A stretch of DNA of 64,000 nt from GCA-2683135 sp964507445 (lineage in GTDB: Bacteria; Planctomycetota; GCA-002687715), in assembly GCA_964507445.1 (NCBI GenBank), contig CAZDQF010000001.1, forward strand, positions 434,001-498,000. The letters are read 5' to 3'. Position numbers and translations under genes: made by a program. How positions within the stretch are numbered: position 1 is the stretch's first letter; each line of letters opens with the position of its first letter. Shown here in pieces: positions 16,604-25,251 of this stretch. The notes below the pieces were generated by a model that saw only the letters and a program-made list of their open reading frames with translations, was not told the origin of the DNA and did not search any database.

Positions 16604-17908
16604 TCAGCTGACCAGCAGCTCATCCAGGACCCGGTCGCCGTCACCAAACCGCTGCGCCTCCACCTCCATGCAGCGGAGCAGGGTCAGGTGCAGGTTGCAC
16701 AGAGGGCTGTTCTTCGGCATGCGCAGGCGACGCCCGCTCACCAGACGTCCTCCCCCGCCGCCGCCCAGCAGCACGGGCAGGTTTCGAGGGCTGTGACGGT
16801 TGCCGTCTCCCAGCCCCGACGCGAACAACACCATGGAGTTCTCCAGGGCGTCGTGCTCACCCTCCTTGATGGCCCTCAGCTTGCTGCAGAACCGGGTGAA
16901 CGCCGCCACGTGCCACCGGTTGATCAGCTGGTAGGGGCGCTTCTTCTCCGGCTTGTTCTCGTGGTGGGAGTAGTGATGATGCCCGCCCTTGACGCCCTCC
17001 AGGAAGGAGAAGTCGCGGTTGGAGACGGCGTTGCCGAACATGAAGCTGGCCACCCTGGTGGACCCCGTCCTGAAGGCCTCCACCATGAGGTCGAGCATCA
17101 GGTGGCAGTGCTCCTCATGGTCCTTCGGGTCACGGTCCGGCGGCGGCGTACGGGACGCCCCTTCCACGCCCAGGGACCAGCGCTCGACGCGACGCTCCAG
17201 CTCCCTGACGCCCTCCAGGTACTCCTCCACCTTGCCGCGATCCGTCGCCCCGAGACGCTTCCGCAGGCGCGCCGCGTCCTCCTTCACCAGGTCCAGCACG
17301 GACCGGTCGGTCCGGTCCACGTCCATGGCACGGAACAGGCGGTCGAAAGCACGACGCGGGTTCACCTCCTTTGGCGCCGGGGTGGTGGGGGTGCGCCACG
17401 AGACGTGGGCCCCATAGACCGTGCTGAAGCCCATGTCCACCACGTGCCGCGGCGGCTCCGTGCCCAGCTCGATGGAGGGCAACCGGGTGCCGCGCCCGAC
17501 CTCTCTGGCCATGAGTTGATCCACGGAGATGGCGTTGCGCAGATCCCGGCCTCCGGTCTTGCGGATGGCCTCGCCGGTCAGCAACCCGGCGGTCTTCACG
17601 TAGTGGCCCTCACCGAAGTCCGTCTTCTTGTTCCACATGCCGGTGAGGACCAGCACCCGGTCCTTGATCGGCGCCATGGGCTCGAGGGACGGGCTGAGCT
17701 TGTACTCCGGGCCGTCATCCGCCGGGTTCCAGTGGGACCGCAGGACGCCGTTGGGCATGAACAGCACCGCGAGACGGGTGGGGCGAAACCCATCCGGACC
17801 CATCGCCGTCATGGCGGGGGCCATGGCCTCCAACCACGGCAGGGCGACCGCCGCCCCGGCTCCCCGGAGCATGGTCCTGCGCGTGAGTTGTCCCGGACGT
17901 ACGCCCAT
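16604..17908 (-). CDS. DUF1552 family protein, Tat-exported (second copy)
   Basis: A 434-residue paralogue of the protein at 6350-7690. A twin-arginine signal is at R10-R11 ('LTRRTMLRGAGAAVALPWL'). The same blocks are present: 'LFMPNGVLRSHWNP' near 50, 'GGRDLRNAISVDQLMAREVG' near 120, 'YGAHVSWRTPTTPAPKEVNP..AFDRLF' near 165-195, and 'FASGLGDGNRHSPRNLPVLLGGGGGGRL' near 385. ATG 17908 directly follows the DUF1592 stop (one base between), with GGAGG in the 3' end of that gene as ribosome site. The longer open frame to 18022 lies inside DUF1592. Function unknown, presumably acting with its operon partner. Confidence 0.92.
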   Translation of the reverse strand: MGVRPGQLTRRTMLRGAGAAVALPWLEAMAPAMTAMGPDGFRPTRLAVLFMPNGVLRSHWNPADDGPEYKLSPSLEPMAPIKDRVLVLTGMWNKKTDFGEGHYVKTAGLLTGEAIRKTGGRDLRNAISVDQLMAREVGRGTRLPSIELGTEPPRHVVDMGFSTVYGAHVSWRTPTTPAPKEVNPRRAFDRLFRAMDVDRTDRSVLDLVKEDAARLRKRLGATDRGKVEEYLEGVRELERRVERWSLGVEGASRTPPPDRDPKDHEEHCHLMLDLMVEAFRTGSTRVASFMFGNAVSNRDFSFLEGVKGGHHHYSHHENKPEKKRPYQLINRWHVAAFTRFCSKLRAIKEGEHDALENSMVLFASGLGDGNRHSPRNLPVLLGGGGGGRLVSGRRLRMPKNSPLCNLHLTLLRCMEVEAQRFGDGDRVLDELLVS

Positions 17909-17909
17909 C

Positions 17910-19733
17910 TCAGCCTCCGCGAAAACGGAACGCACGACTCCGCACCAGGGCATCCACCATGGCGGAGAACCGGTAACCCTGCTCGGCCGCCGCGCGCTGC
18001 ATATCCTGCAGCACACCCTCATCCGCGGGGTTGACCGGTCTGCCGACCGCGTAGGTCAGGAGCCGCTCCCCCATGGTACGCAAGAAGCGAGCCCGCTGGG
18101 TCAACAACCAGTCCCGCAACGCCGCCGGGCCGTCCACCTCTGTCCCATCCGGCAGGCGCGCCCTCGTGTCCACGGGCTCGCCGTGGACCTTGGTGCGCCA
18201 GGCGCCGGTGGGGTCGAAGTTCTCCAGGGCGAACCCCACGGGGTCGATGCGGTCGTGGCAGGACGCGCACCGGCGATCCTTCCGGTGCTGCTCCAGGCGC
18301 TCACGGAGGGTCAGCCCGTCCTTCTGCTTGTCGTCCGCCGGGAGCACCCCCGCGTCGGGGGGCGGCGGCGGCGGCGGCATGCCCAGGAGGGTCTCCAGCA
18401 CCCAGCTGCCCCGGACCGTCGGGCTGGTCCGCAACGCCGTGGCCGTGGGGGCCAGCACCGCTGCCATGCCGAGGACCCCGCCCCGCCGCCGATCCGGCAA
18501 CGGGACCAGCCGCAGCTTCGGGCCCTTCACGCCCTTGATCCCATAGTGCTTCGCGAGCCGCTGGTTGAGGAACGTCTCATCACTGTCCAGCAACCTCAGG
18601 ACGCTCTGGTCCGTCCGCACCATATGGTCGAAGAAGCGGGCCGCCTCCTCGTACATGTGGCCGCGCAGGTCATGGAAGCCGTTCTTGAAGCGCCACACCT
18701 CCACCGCCTGGTCCTTGATCCGGTCGAACCCGAACCACTGGGCGGCGAAGTGATCCGCCAGCGCCCGTGAACGGGGGTCCTTCAGCATGCGCGACGCCTG
18801 CCGCGCCAACCCGTCCGGGTCCCGCAGCTCCCCCGCCCGCGCTGCCGCCGCCAGGGCCTCGTCCGGCATGGTGGACCAGAGCATGTAGGACAACCGGACC
18901 GCCAGCTCCTCATCGCTCAAGGGCCAGGCCTGGTCCTCGGAGGTGCCCGCCGGGCGGGTCTCCACCCGGAACAGGAAGTGAGGCGAGAGCAGGGCCGACT
19001 TCACGAGACCTCTCAGGGGCGCCTCCGGCCCGGCGGCGGCGGCGGCCTCCATCAACCGCGAGCGTCCCTTCAACTCCTCCTCGGTCGGGGTGCGCCGGAA
19101 CGCTCGCTGCAGGAACCGAGCCGCCAGGGCGCCGTGGTCCGCGCCGACATCTGCGCCGCCGGCGAGGCGGGATCGCGCCTCCCCCGTGGCCATGACCGCG
19201 TCCACCACCTGACCGGTGACGTCCAGGTACCGCTCCATGAGCAAGGGCGAGAGGAACATCACGTCCCCCACGTTGTCGAAGCCGTAGCCCTTGGCGTCCG
19301 CCGGGAAGTGACGCTCCACGTTGACGTCCACACCCAGCAGATCCCTGACGGTGTTGCGATACTCGTGGCGATTGAGGCGTCGCAAGGTGGTGGGGGAAGC
19401 CCCGGGGTCGGCCTTGGAGAGCAGTCCACGGATACCGGTCACCAACTCTCGCCGCACCTCCGAATCCAGAGGGTCCACGGAGCGCGGCGGCATGAACCCG
19501 GCCTCCACCTGGGCCACCGCCCGGACCCAGGTCTCCGCGTCACCCACCACTTGCTTCGCGGTGGTGGCGGACTCCAGGTCCACCCCTCCCTTGCGCTTCG
19601 CTGCGGAGTGACAACCGACACACGAAGCGCGGATCAGGGGCCTCAGGTCCTCCTCGAAGGACGCCTCCTGGCCGTTGGCCACGGCCTGAAGTACGATGAG
19701 CAACGGCAGCAGCGAGAGCACGACGATGCGCAT
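17910..19733 (-). CDS. DUF1592-type secreted protein with two c-haem motifs (second copy)
   Basis: A 607-residue paralogue of 7700-9979 but about 150 residues shorter, because it lacks the inserted carbohydrate-binding-like domain. Order: signal peptide (about 1-23), cytochrome-like segment with 'CVGCHSAAKRKGG' near residue 42, DUF1587 ('LRRLNRHEYRNTVRDLLGVD'), DUF1595/DUF1592 ('VRLSYMLWSTMPDEAL'), DUF1588 with poly-proline and 'CASCHDRIDPVGFALENFDP', then DUF1585. ATG 19733 starts the signal peptide and lies five bases after TAGAAT; the open frame to 20030 is an extension without family similarity. Its operon partner is the DUF1552 gene. Confidence 0.92.
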   Translation of the reverse strand: MRIVVLSLLPLLIVLQAVANGQEASFEEDLRPLIRASCVGCHSAAKRKGGVDLESATTAKQVVGDAETWVRAVAQVEAGFMPPRSVDPLDSEVRRELVTGIRGLLSKADPGASPTTLRRLNRHEYRNTVRDLLGVDVNVERHFPADAKGYGFDNVGDVMFLSPLLMERYLDVTGQVVDAVMATGEARSRLAGGADVGADHGALAARFLQRAFRRTPTEEELKGRSRLMEAAAAAGPEAPLRGLVKSALLSPHFLFRVETRPAGTSEDQAWPLSDEELAVRLSYMLWSTMPDEALAAAARAGELRDPDGLARQASRMLKDPRSRALADHFAAQWFGFDRIKDQAVEVWRFKNGFHDLRGHMYEEAARFFDHMVRTDQSVLRLLDSDETFLNQRLAKHYGIKGVKGPKLRLVPLPDRRRGGVLGMAAVLAPTATALRTSPTVRGSWVLETLLGMPPPPPPPDAGVLPADDKQKDGLTLRERLEQHRKDRRCASCHDRIDPVGFALENFDPTGAWRTKVHGEPVDTRARLPDGTEVDGPAALRDWLLTQRARFLRTMGERLLTYAVGRPVNPADEGVLQDMQRAAAEQGYRFSAMVDALVRSRAFRFRGG

Positions 19734-19738
19734 GCCCC

Positions 19739-19744
19739 ATTCTA
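19739..19744 (-). promoter_or_regulatory. -10-like TAGAAT, near-leaderless start
   Basis: TAGAAT on the minus strand ends five bases before ATG 19733. Confidence 0.55.
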
Positions 19745-19782
19745 CACCGACACCGCCCACGTCCTGCGCAGGGAGCCCGCCC

Positions 19783-20406
19783 ATGACACACGCCGCCCTC
19801 TTCCTCTTCCTGCTCTCGTCCACGCTCGTGGCCCAGGCTCCCGGCCTTTCCCAGGTCCTGATAAAGCTCAAGTTCATCAACCTCGATGACTCCGCCGCCG
19901 CCGCCGAATACCGCGCCCTGCTACCAGAACCTGGCGCCGTCGCGCTGCGCACGATCCAACCGACCGCGGGCGCACGGCTGTTCGCCGACACGCGGCTCTC
20001 CGTGGTCAGCGCGCCCTCGTTCCTCACCAACCTCGGTCAGTCCTCCACCCTGTCCATGGCCGGCGACGAGACCATCCCCTGGCTGGAGAAGCAACGGGAC
20101 GGCAGCTACCGGATGCGGGAGGCGTCGATAAAGACCAACCTCGAGGTGGTGGCCACCCCTACGGGCACGGTCGGGGGCTCGACCACGCACATCAAGCTCG
20201 ACATCGCTCGCACCGGCGTGGTCCGTCGCACGCCCCTCGAGCGAGACGCCAAGGCCATCGGCCGCCCCAAGACCGGGACCCGCGAGGCCACCATCGCAGG
20301 CGGCATGAAGAGCAGCCATTACGCCGTCGCCCGGGGCCCCTCACTGGAGCGAGGGGAGCCCATGCTGGTGGTCGTCAACGTGCGCGTCCTGGGACGCACC
20401 CCCTGA
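19783..20406 (+). CDS. small secreted protein with secretin-like domain
   Basis: A 207-residue protein with a signal peptide ('FLFLLSSTLVAQ', about 1-18). The core resembles the C-terminal part of type II/III secretins: 'LSVVSAPSFLTNLGQSSTL' matches the 'v.saP.l.t..gq.a.i' strand pair. Then come 'LEVVATPTGTVGG', 'IKLDIARTG', 'GTREATIAGGMKSSHYAV' and a final 'LVVVNVRVLG'. At this length there is no N-domain or full gate, so it is not a classical secretin. It may be a secretin-fold remnant used as a periplasmic or outer-membrane protein. ATG 19783 has a GGGAG site 7 bases upstream. I recognised the pattern by eye only; a profile search is needed. Confidence 0.6.
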   Translation: MTHAALFLFLLSSTLVAQAPGLSQVLIKLKFINLDDSAAAAEYRALLPEPGAVALRTIQPTAGARLFADTRLSVVSAPSFLTNLGQSSTLSMAGDETIPWLEKQRDGSYRMREASIKTNLEVVATPTGTVGGSTTHIKLDIARTGVVRRTPLERDAKAIGRPKTGTREATIAGGMKSSHYAVARGPSLERGEPMLVVVNVRVLGRTP

Positions 20407-20426
20407 CCCGCCTCAGTTGTTCAGGG
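20401..20426. terminator. possible weak hairpin at convergent gene ends
   Basis: CCCTGA (20401-20406, containing the stop of the upstream gene) pairs with TCAGGG (20421-20426) around a 14-base loop. Confidence 0.25.
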
Positions 20427-22971
20427 CGCCCTCCGCGATCCAGTCGCTGATCAGCTGGATGTCGGACGCGGGGAGCGGGTTGCCGCCGAGGGGCATCTGG
20501 GGGGTCACGTTCCCGTTGATGCGCTGCAGCAGCAGCGACCCGTTGGGGTCACCGGGGACCACCACCGCCCCGCTCTGACCGCCGCTCATGATGTTCTCAT
20601 AGGAGGTCAGGTCCAGGCCTCCGTAGGGCGGGTGGCACACCGTGCAATTGGCCTGGAAGATGGGGACCACCTCGTTCTGGAAGGAGACCGTGGGCGTCGG
20701 CCCGGGGCCTCCCGGGTTCATGGGATTCACGGGCAGGCCCGCCAGCACGTCCATGAACGGGATGGCGTCCGGGAAGCCCGGCACTCCCATGGCCAGGAAC
20801 GGCGCGCTGGCGTTGGGGTCCCCCGGGGACATCCAAACCGGGTGGGTCAGGGCCGGGTCCCGGTTGGGCTCGTAGGGCGAGGGGCCGTCATCACCCCGCA
20901 CCGCCGCGTTGGGCGCGCCGCCCGTGACGGCGCCGAAGGAGCGCCAGTCCACGGTGGCGTCATCCGCCATGCCCAACGGGTCCGTCCTCCCCGCCTGCCA
21001 GTGCCACAGATCCGCCGAGTCGTTGAGACGGTCGGCGCCGAACCAGGGACCGCCCGCGGGCACGCCGACGCCGACGCCGCCACCGGGTCCGTGGCACAGA
21101 TAGGCGCAGCCCCCGCCCTGGACGAAAGCCTGCTCCGACGTGGTGCCGTTGAACAACAGGCGCAGCTCGTCCTGGCCGCCTCCCTGCTCCCAGGTGAAGC
21201 CGTTCCACATCCACGTGTCCCGCTCCCTGTCCACGGTCCCGTCGTCCCAGGACACGGAGAGGTACAGGGTCGCGCCGTCGCTCCCGGCCCGCAGCCGCGC
21301 GCCGACGTCGCCGCCGGCGTCCGGCAACGGCGACGTGTAGCGGGGGTCCGTGAAGTCCCCCTCCGAGCTGGGTGAGAAGCCGGGGCCGTAGTCGTGGACA
21401 TAGACCGTGTCCGTGAGCATGGGCCCCGCGAGGGAGCTGTCCCCGCTCAGCCGCAGGGGCCCTTGGAAGCGCGATTCCCGCACCCCGTGGCCGGACGCGC
21501 CGTCGGTGATGGAGATGGAGAACGGGAGGCCCTGTGCCGCCACCAGCTGCTGCACCGCCCCGAGGAAGTCGGCGTCGTCATCGAACTGCACGTCATCCGT
21601 GCGAGGAGCGCCGCTGGCGTCCCGGGTGACCCGCTTGCGGCGGATCTCGAGGGTCCAGACTCCGAACCCGTACCCGCTGACCGCCTCCACGTCCGCGGCG
21701 TCGTCGCCGGCGGGCTGCATGACCCACGCCGGCAGGTAGTCATCCTGGAACCCCGGCGACCCGGTCCAGGCCTGCGGACCGCCGCCGCTGTTGTTGAAAG
21801 AAGCAGGCGCGTAGGGCGCGCCGTTGGCGACCACGGGTCCGGGCACGGGGAAACCCGCCGGGGTCACGGCGCTGAAGTCGATGCTCTGACCGATCAGCGC
21901 CTGCTGTCCTCCGGGCGACTGAACGAACATGGTGTCCGGGACCGGGAAACCCTGAGCCACGGAGGGCAGGTCTCCCACATCGAAGAGCAGCCCGGACCCG
22001 CCACCGGAGAATCCCAGGCCGGAGTTGGCGAAGCCCAGGCTACGGTCCTCCATGCGCAGCGCCGGGCCGGTACGGGCCGCGCCCCAGGACCACACATCCC
22101 AACGGTCGTCGGCGCCGCCCAGGGCATGCACGGCCTCCGACCCCGTGGCTGCGAGGCCGACGTTGTCGTGACAGGAATCGGCGCAACCCTGCCCCCCCGG
22201 GGCGAAGGAGTCGGCCTCGTCCTGGATCGGCCACATGAGCATGAACCGATCCTCGTCGTCGGCGGTCGCCGCCACGTTCATGGTCTCCCCCGGGTCCAGG
22301 ACACCGTTGCCGTTGGTGTCGTTGGCGGCGTGGGGACGCCGCACCCACTGGGCGCCGTCCCACTGCAGCTGGGGACCGAGGTCGCTGCGGCCGGCGCTGT
22401 TGTCGATCCACTGGAATCGCAGATAGACGTATTCCGAGTCCCACGCCCCGACGGCGAGCACATCCACGTTGGCCGCAGGGACGAACTCCCCGGAGGGGAG
22501 GTCGTTCTGGGGCGTCGCGGTGAGCATGGCGACGGCGGATGTGGGCCACTCGCCGCCACCGATGACGCCGTCGAGAGTGATCTGTCCGTCGGGCACCCGC
22601 ACGGCGGCCACGGTGTCGCCGGCGGACGTGGCCCCGGGCTCGAAGGTCAGGTGCAGGTTCCGGATGCCGGAGTGATAGGGACCGTTGTCCGCCATGGCGA
22701 GGGCGAACCGCGCATCACGGGGCTGCCGCTCCAGAGGACGCTCCAGGAGCACGCTCCAGCGCTGGCCGTCGTGGCTGGCCTGGGCCAGCACCTCACCACG
22801 GCTCCCGCCGGAAGGGCTCAGGACCCACCCGGGCACCGTCGCCCCGACGGTGAAGTCCGAAGCTAGCGGCGGGACCTCGCCACCGCCGCTGCCCACGCCG
22901 CAGGACACCGTGACCAGGAGTACCAGCGAAGAAGCGGCCACCAGGCCGAGCACGGGCCGATGCAGCGCCAT
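20413..22971 (-). CDS. lipoprotein-like multihaem protein with two ethylbenzene-dehydrogenase-like domains
   Basis: An 852-residue exported protein, probably a lipoprotein ('LLVTVSCG', Cys24, imperfect lipobox). It holds two similar units, about residues 125-305 and 550-670. Each has a C-x3-C-H motif (C263-ADS-C-H268; C622-AYL-C-H627) followed by a D-x-W-x-W-x-A-x-R-T block ('DVWSWGAARTGP', 'DLWHWQAGRTDP'), as in EB_dh-like haem-binding proteins. An EF-hand-like loop 'DTNGNGVLDPGE' is at 218-229. The C-terminus (about 765-852) is a planctomycete cytochrome-like domain with a regular C776-T-V-C-H780. ATG 22971 has a GGAAGGA site upstream; the open frame to 23496 lies across the divergent gene. 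Electron transfer outside the cytoplasm is likely; partner and substrate are unknown. Confidence 0.8.
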   Translation of the reverse strand: MALHRPVLGLVAASSLVLLVTVSCGVGSGGGEVPPLASDFTVGATVPGWVLSPSGGSRGEVLAQASHDGQRWSVLLERPLERQPRDARFALAMADNGPYHSGIRNLHLTFEPGATSAGDTVAAVRVPDGQITLDGVIGGGEWPTSAVAMLTATPQNDLPSGEFVPAANVDVLAVGAWDSEYVYLRFQWIDNSAGRSDLGPQLQWDGAQWVRRPHAANDTNGNGVLDPGETMNVAATADDEDRFMLMWPIQDEADSFAPGGQGCADSCHDNVGLAATGSEAVHALGGADDRWDVWSWGAARTGPALRMEDRSLGFANSGLGFSGGGSGLLFDVGDLPSVAQGFPVPDTMFVQSPGGQQALIGQSIDFSAVTPAGFPVPGPVVANGAPYAPASFNNSGGGPQAWTGSPGFQDDYLPAWVMQPAGDDAADVEAVSGYGFGVWTLEIRRKRVTRDASGAPRTDDVQFDDDADFLGAVQQLVAAQGLPFSISITDGASGHGVRESRFQGPLRLSGDSSLAGPMLTDTVYVHDYGPGFSPSSEGDFTDPRYTSPLPDAGGDVGARLRAGSDGATLYLSVSWDDGTVDRERDTWMWNGFTWEQGGGQDELRLLFNGTTSEQAFVQGGGCAYLCHGPGGGVGVGVPAGGPWFGADRLNDSADLWHWQAGRTDPLGMADDATVDWRSFGAVTGGAPNAAVRGDDGPSPYEPNRDPALTHPVWMSPGDPNASAPFLAMGVPGFPDAIPFMDVLAGLPVNPMNPGGPGPTPTVSFQNEVVPIFQANCTVCHPPYGGLDLTSYENIMSGGQSGAVVVPGDPNGSLLLQRINGNVTPQMPLGGNPLPASDIQLISDWIAEGALNN

Positions 22972-23033
22972 GTCCTGTCTCTTCCTTCCAGCAACGGCGA
23001 CAACCGGGCATGCCCAATCGGGCGGGTGTCGCA

Positions 23034-23039
23034 TACACT
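23034..23039 (+). promoter_or_regulatory. -10-like TACACT upstream of the 23081-34161 gene run
   Basis: TACACT lies 41 bases before ATG 23081 in the 109-base divergent intergenic region. Six bases 17 upstream (TGCCCA) match the -35 consensus only partly. If correct, it is the only obvious promoter for the next nine genes. Confidence 0.4.
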
Positions 23040-23080
23040 CACCTCGGACCCGCGCTCCGCGAGCGTCGGACGCTGAAGCA

Positions 23081-24412
23081 ATGTACAGGATCCCCTCGTC
23101 ACCTATCAGGACAATCGCCACCTTGCTGGCCCTCCTCTCCGTGGGAGCGTTGACGGCCCAGGAAGGCAATACGGAAGCCCGGATCAAGGAGCTGGAGGCG
23201 CGGCTGCTGGAAGAACGGCAGCGCAACGCGCGCCAGGAAGAGCGGATCAAGGAGCTGGAGCTCTCCCTCGCATCCGTCCTCTCCACACAGGCGGAGACCC
23301 ACGCGGCCATCGAGACCTCGCGCCTGGAGGGGCTGGTGGACGAGATGCTCGACGCCCGCGCCCCCGCCGCCGACCGCGGAGGACGTCGCCTGTTCGACGT
23401 GGCCGGCGCCATGCGCATCAGCTTCCGGTCCTTCAAGGGAGACACCATCTCCACAGATGAGAGCGTCGAGCTGGAGCACGTGCTGGTCCGGTTCACCGTC
23501 CGCCCGGATGACCGGCTGACCCTGCAGATGACCCCCGCCGCGTCCCACGAGGGGGACGTGTACCTGGTGGAGACCCTGGGCCGCTACGAGATGACGGACG
23601 GGATGGACCTCACCGTTGGCCGGTTCGTCGCTCCGTTCAACGGGTTCCACGCGTGGGCCTTCCCCAGCGACAGCTTCGTCGAACCCTACGCCGGCGAGAA
23701 CTCTCCCAAGCCGTTCCTCTACGCCCCGTGGTGGGACGAAGGGCTCATGCTGTCCGGATCCGTGGCCTTCGGCGACGACGACCAGCACGTCTTCGACTAC
23801 TCCGGCTGGGTCGTCAACGGCATGAATCGCGCCGGACTGGACGGCGTCCACAAGGTCGCCTTCGGCGACAACAACCACAACAAGACGGTCGGCGGCCGGG
23901 CGGCCGCCTCCTTCCGCCTCGGTGACGACAGCCTGCTCACTCTCGGCGTGGGAGCCATGGGCGGCAAGTACGACGCCTTCGACCGGCTGGACTTCTGGGC
24001 CATCACCGCCGACATGGAGCTCCGGGTCGGGCCCTTCGACGTGTACATGGAGTACTTCCACCGACCGGTGGAGATCTCGGCCCAGGTGGCGGAGAACCCC
24101 GCGGTCACCCTGGTGGAGCCGTCCCGCCTGTCCGGCGCCAAGCTCAAGCTCTCGTACCGACTGATGCCGGACATGACCGTGTTCGTCTACGCAGATCGGC
24201 TCTGGGTGCGCCAACCGCCCCGCACCGGAGGCCAGTTCAGCGTCTTCGCTCTGGACCCGGAGACCTTCTCCATCCAGACCTACGTGGTCGGCCTCCGTTA
24301 CGACTTCACCGCCAACATCCGGGGCATCTTCGAGCTCGGCTACTTCGAGAAGGACGCGGTGTTGGGGGACGACCTGCCCTTCGCCGCCATCAGCCTGGTG
24401 TTCTACTTCTGA
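23081..24412 (+). CDS. porin-like outer-membrane beta-barrel with N-terminal coiled coil
   Basis: A 443-residue protein: signal peptide (about 1-26, 'VGALTAQ'), then a charged heptad-like coiled coil (about 30-75, rich in E, R, K, Q, L), then alternating amphipathic strands typical of a phosphate-selective or oligomeric porin. Examples are 'GMDLTVGRFVAPFNGFHAW', 'MLSGSVAFGDDDQHVFDYSGWVVNG' and 'LTLGVGAMGGKYDAF'. It ends in 'ISLVFYF', with the C-terminal phenylalanine expected of BAM-assembled barrels. The coiled coil may anchor it to cell wall material or trimerise it. ATG 23081 begins the signal peptide. The next gene starts within its stop codon (TGATG). Substrate unknown; hydroxyproline peptides or electrons are guesses from context. 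Confidence 0.8.
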   Translation: MYRIPSSPIRTIATLLALLSVGALTAQEGNTEARIKELEARLLEERQRNARQEERIKELELSLASVLSTQAETHAAIETSRLEGLVDEMLDARAPAADRGGRRLFDVAGAMRISFRSFKGDTISTDESVELEHVLVRFTVRPDDRLTLQMTPAASHEGDVYLVETLGRYEMTDGMDLTVGRFVAPFNGFHAWAFPSDSFVEPYAGENSPKPFLYAPWWDEGLMLSGSVAFGDDDQHVFDYSGWVVNGMNRAGLDGVHKVAFGDNNHNKTVGGRAAASFRLGDDSLLTLGVGAMGGKYDAFDRLDFWAITADMELRVGPFDVYMEYFHRPVEISAQVAENPAVTLVEPSRLSGAKLKLSYRLMPDMTVFVYADRLWVRQPPRTGGQFSVFALDPETFSIQTYVVGLRYDFTANIRGIFELGYFEKDAVLGDDLPFAAISLVFYF

Positions 24413-25227
24413 TGCTCATCAACCGACGACCGAACTTCATCCTCCTCCCCGCCCTGCTCCTCTCGAGCGCCGCCGCCGCGGCCCAACCGATCCCTGAGGA
24501 GCTCACCGCCAAACGGGAGATCCCGGAATCCCGGGTCCAGGACGCCCTGCTGACCGCCAAGCGATGCACGTCATGCCACAACATGAAGCGGGTCACCCGC
24601 GCCCGCTACGTCGGTGACGAGTGGGAGATCTGCGTCGAGGAGATGCGCGAGAAGGAGAAGTCCGGCATCAGCGCCCGGGACGCGACGCGCATCACCGGGT
24701 TCCTGGCCTGGTGGAGCACGGGGGAAGACCCGCAGCCAGAACCGGTCGCCGCTGAGGAGGTCGTGGAGAACCCCTTCAAGGCGCCCTTGAAGAGCATCCT
24801 GGCCTCCGCCGCCGTGGCCGCGGACAGCGCCGGCGAGACCCGGGTCACCCTCGGCGACATGACCGTGTCCGTCACGGACCTGAAGGCCCGATGGGTCGCA
24901 GACGGGGCGGCCAGCGCCAGCGCCACCATCCGCCTCGGAGAGCAGGACCATCCCGTCAGCCACGAGCGCTCCGCCACCGGATCGCTCCAGGTGACCGGCG
25001 CCACCACCCGCACCTGGCAGGTGGGGCCATTCCAGTTCGCCCACGTGGTCCACATCGTCTCCGTGGAGCCCGGGGCCGACGGCCAGGCCCCCCGGGTCCG
25101 GTTCGCCGCCGTGGTCGAACGACGCGACTGGAAGCACCGAAAGATCGGCTGGCACCCGCGAGGGCGAGAGAAGAAGAAGGCGACACCACCGAAGCCGGAC
25201 CCCAAGGTGTGCCCCGTGGATCATTGA
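24412..25227 (+). CDS. periplasmic c-type cytochrome, single haem
   Basis: A 271-residue exported protein with a signal peptide (about 1-24) and one haem motif, C52-T-S-C-H56. A 'W.IC.EEM' helix near 70-76 offers a possible axial methionine and 'ITGFLAWW' closes the small cytochrome fold near 100. A proline-rich linker (110-120) leads to a beta-rich domain (about 130-245) of no family I recognise and a basic C-terminal tail. It is translationally coupled to the porin gene by a one-base overlap and lies 24 bases before the hydroxyproline epimerase gene. Likely role: electron transfer near the outer membrane. Confidence 0.8.
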   Translation: MLINRRPNFILLPALLLSSAAAAAQPIPEELTAKREIPESRVQDALLTAKRCTSCHNMKRVTRARYVGDEWEICVEEMREKEKSGISARDATRITGFLAWWSTGEDPQPEPVAAEEVVENPFKAPLKSILASAAVAADSAGETRVTLGDMTVSVTDLKARWVADGAASASATIRLGEQDHPVSHERSATGSLQVTGATTRTWQVGPFQFAHVVHIVSVEPGADGQAPRVRFAAVVERRDWKHRKIGWHPRGREKKKATPPKPDPKVCPVDH

Positions 25228-25251
25228 CGGGTCGAAGACCGGCACCGCCTC

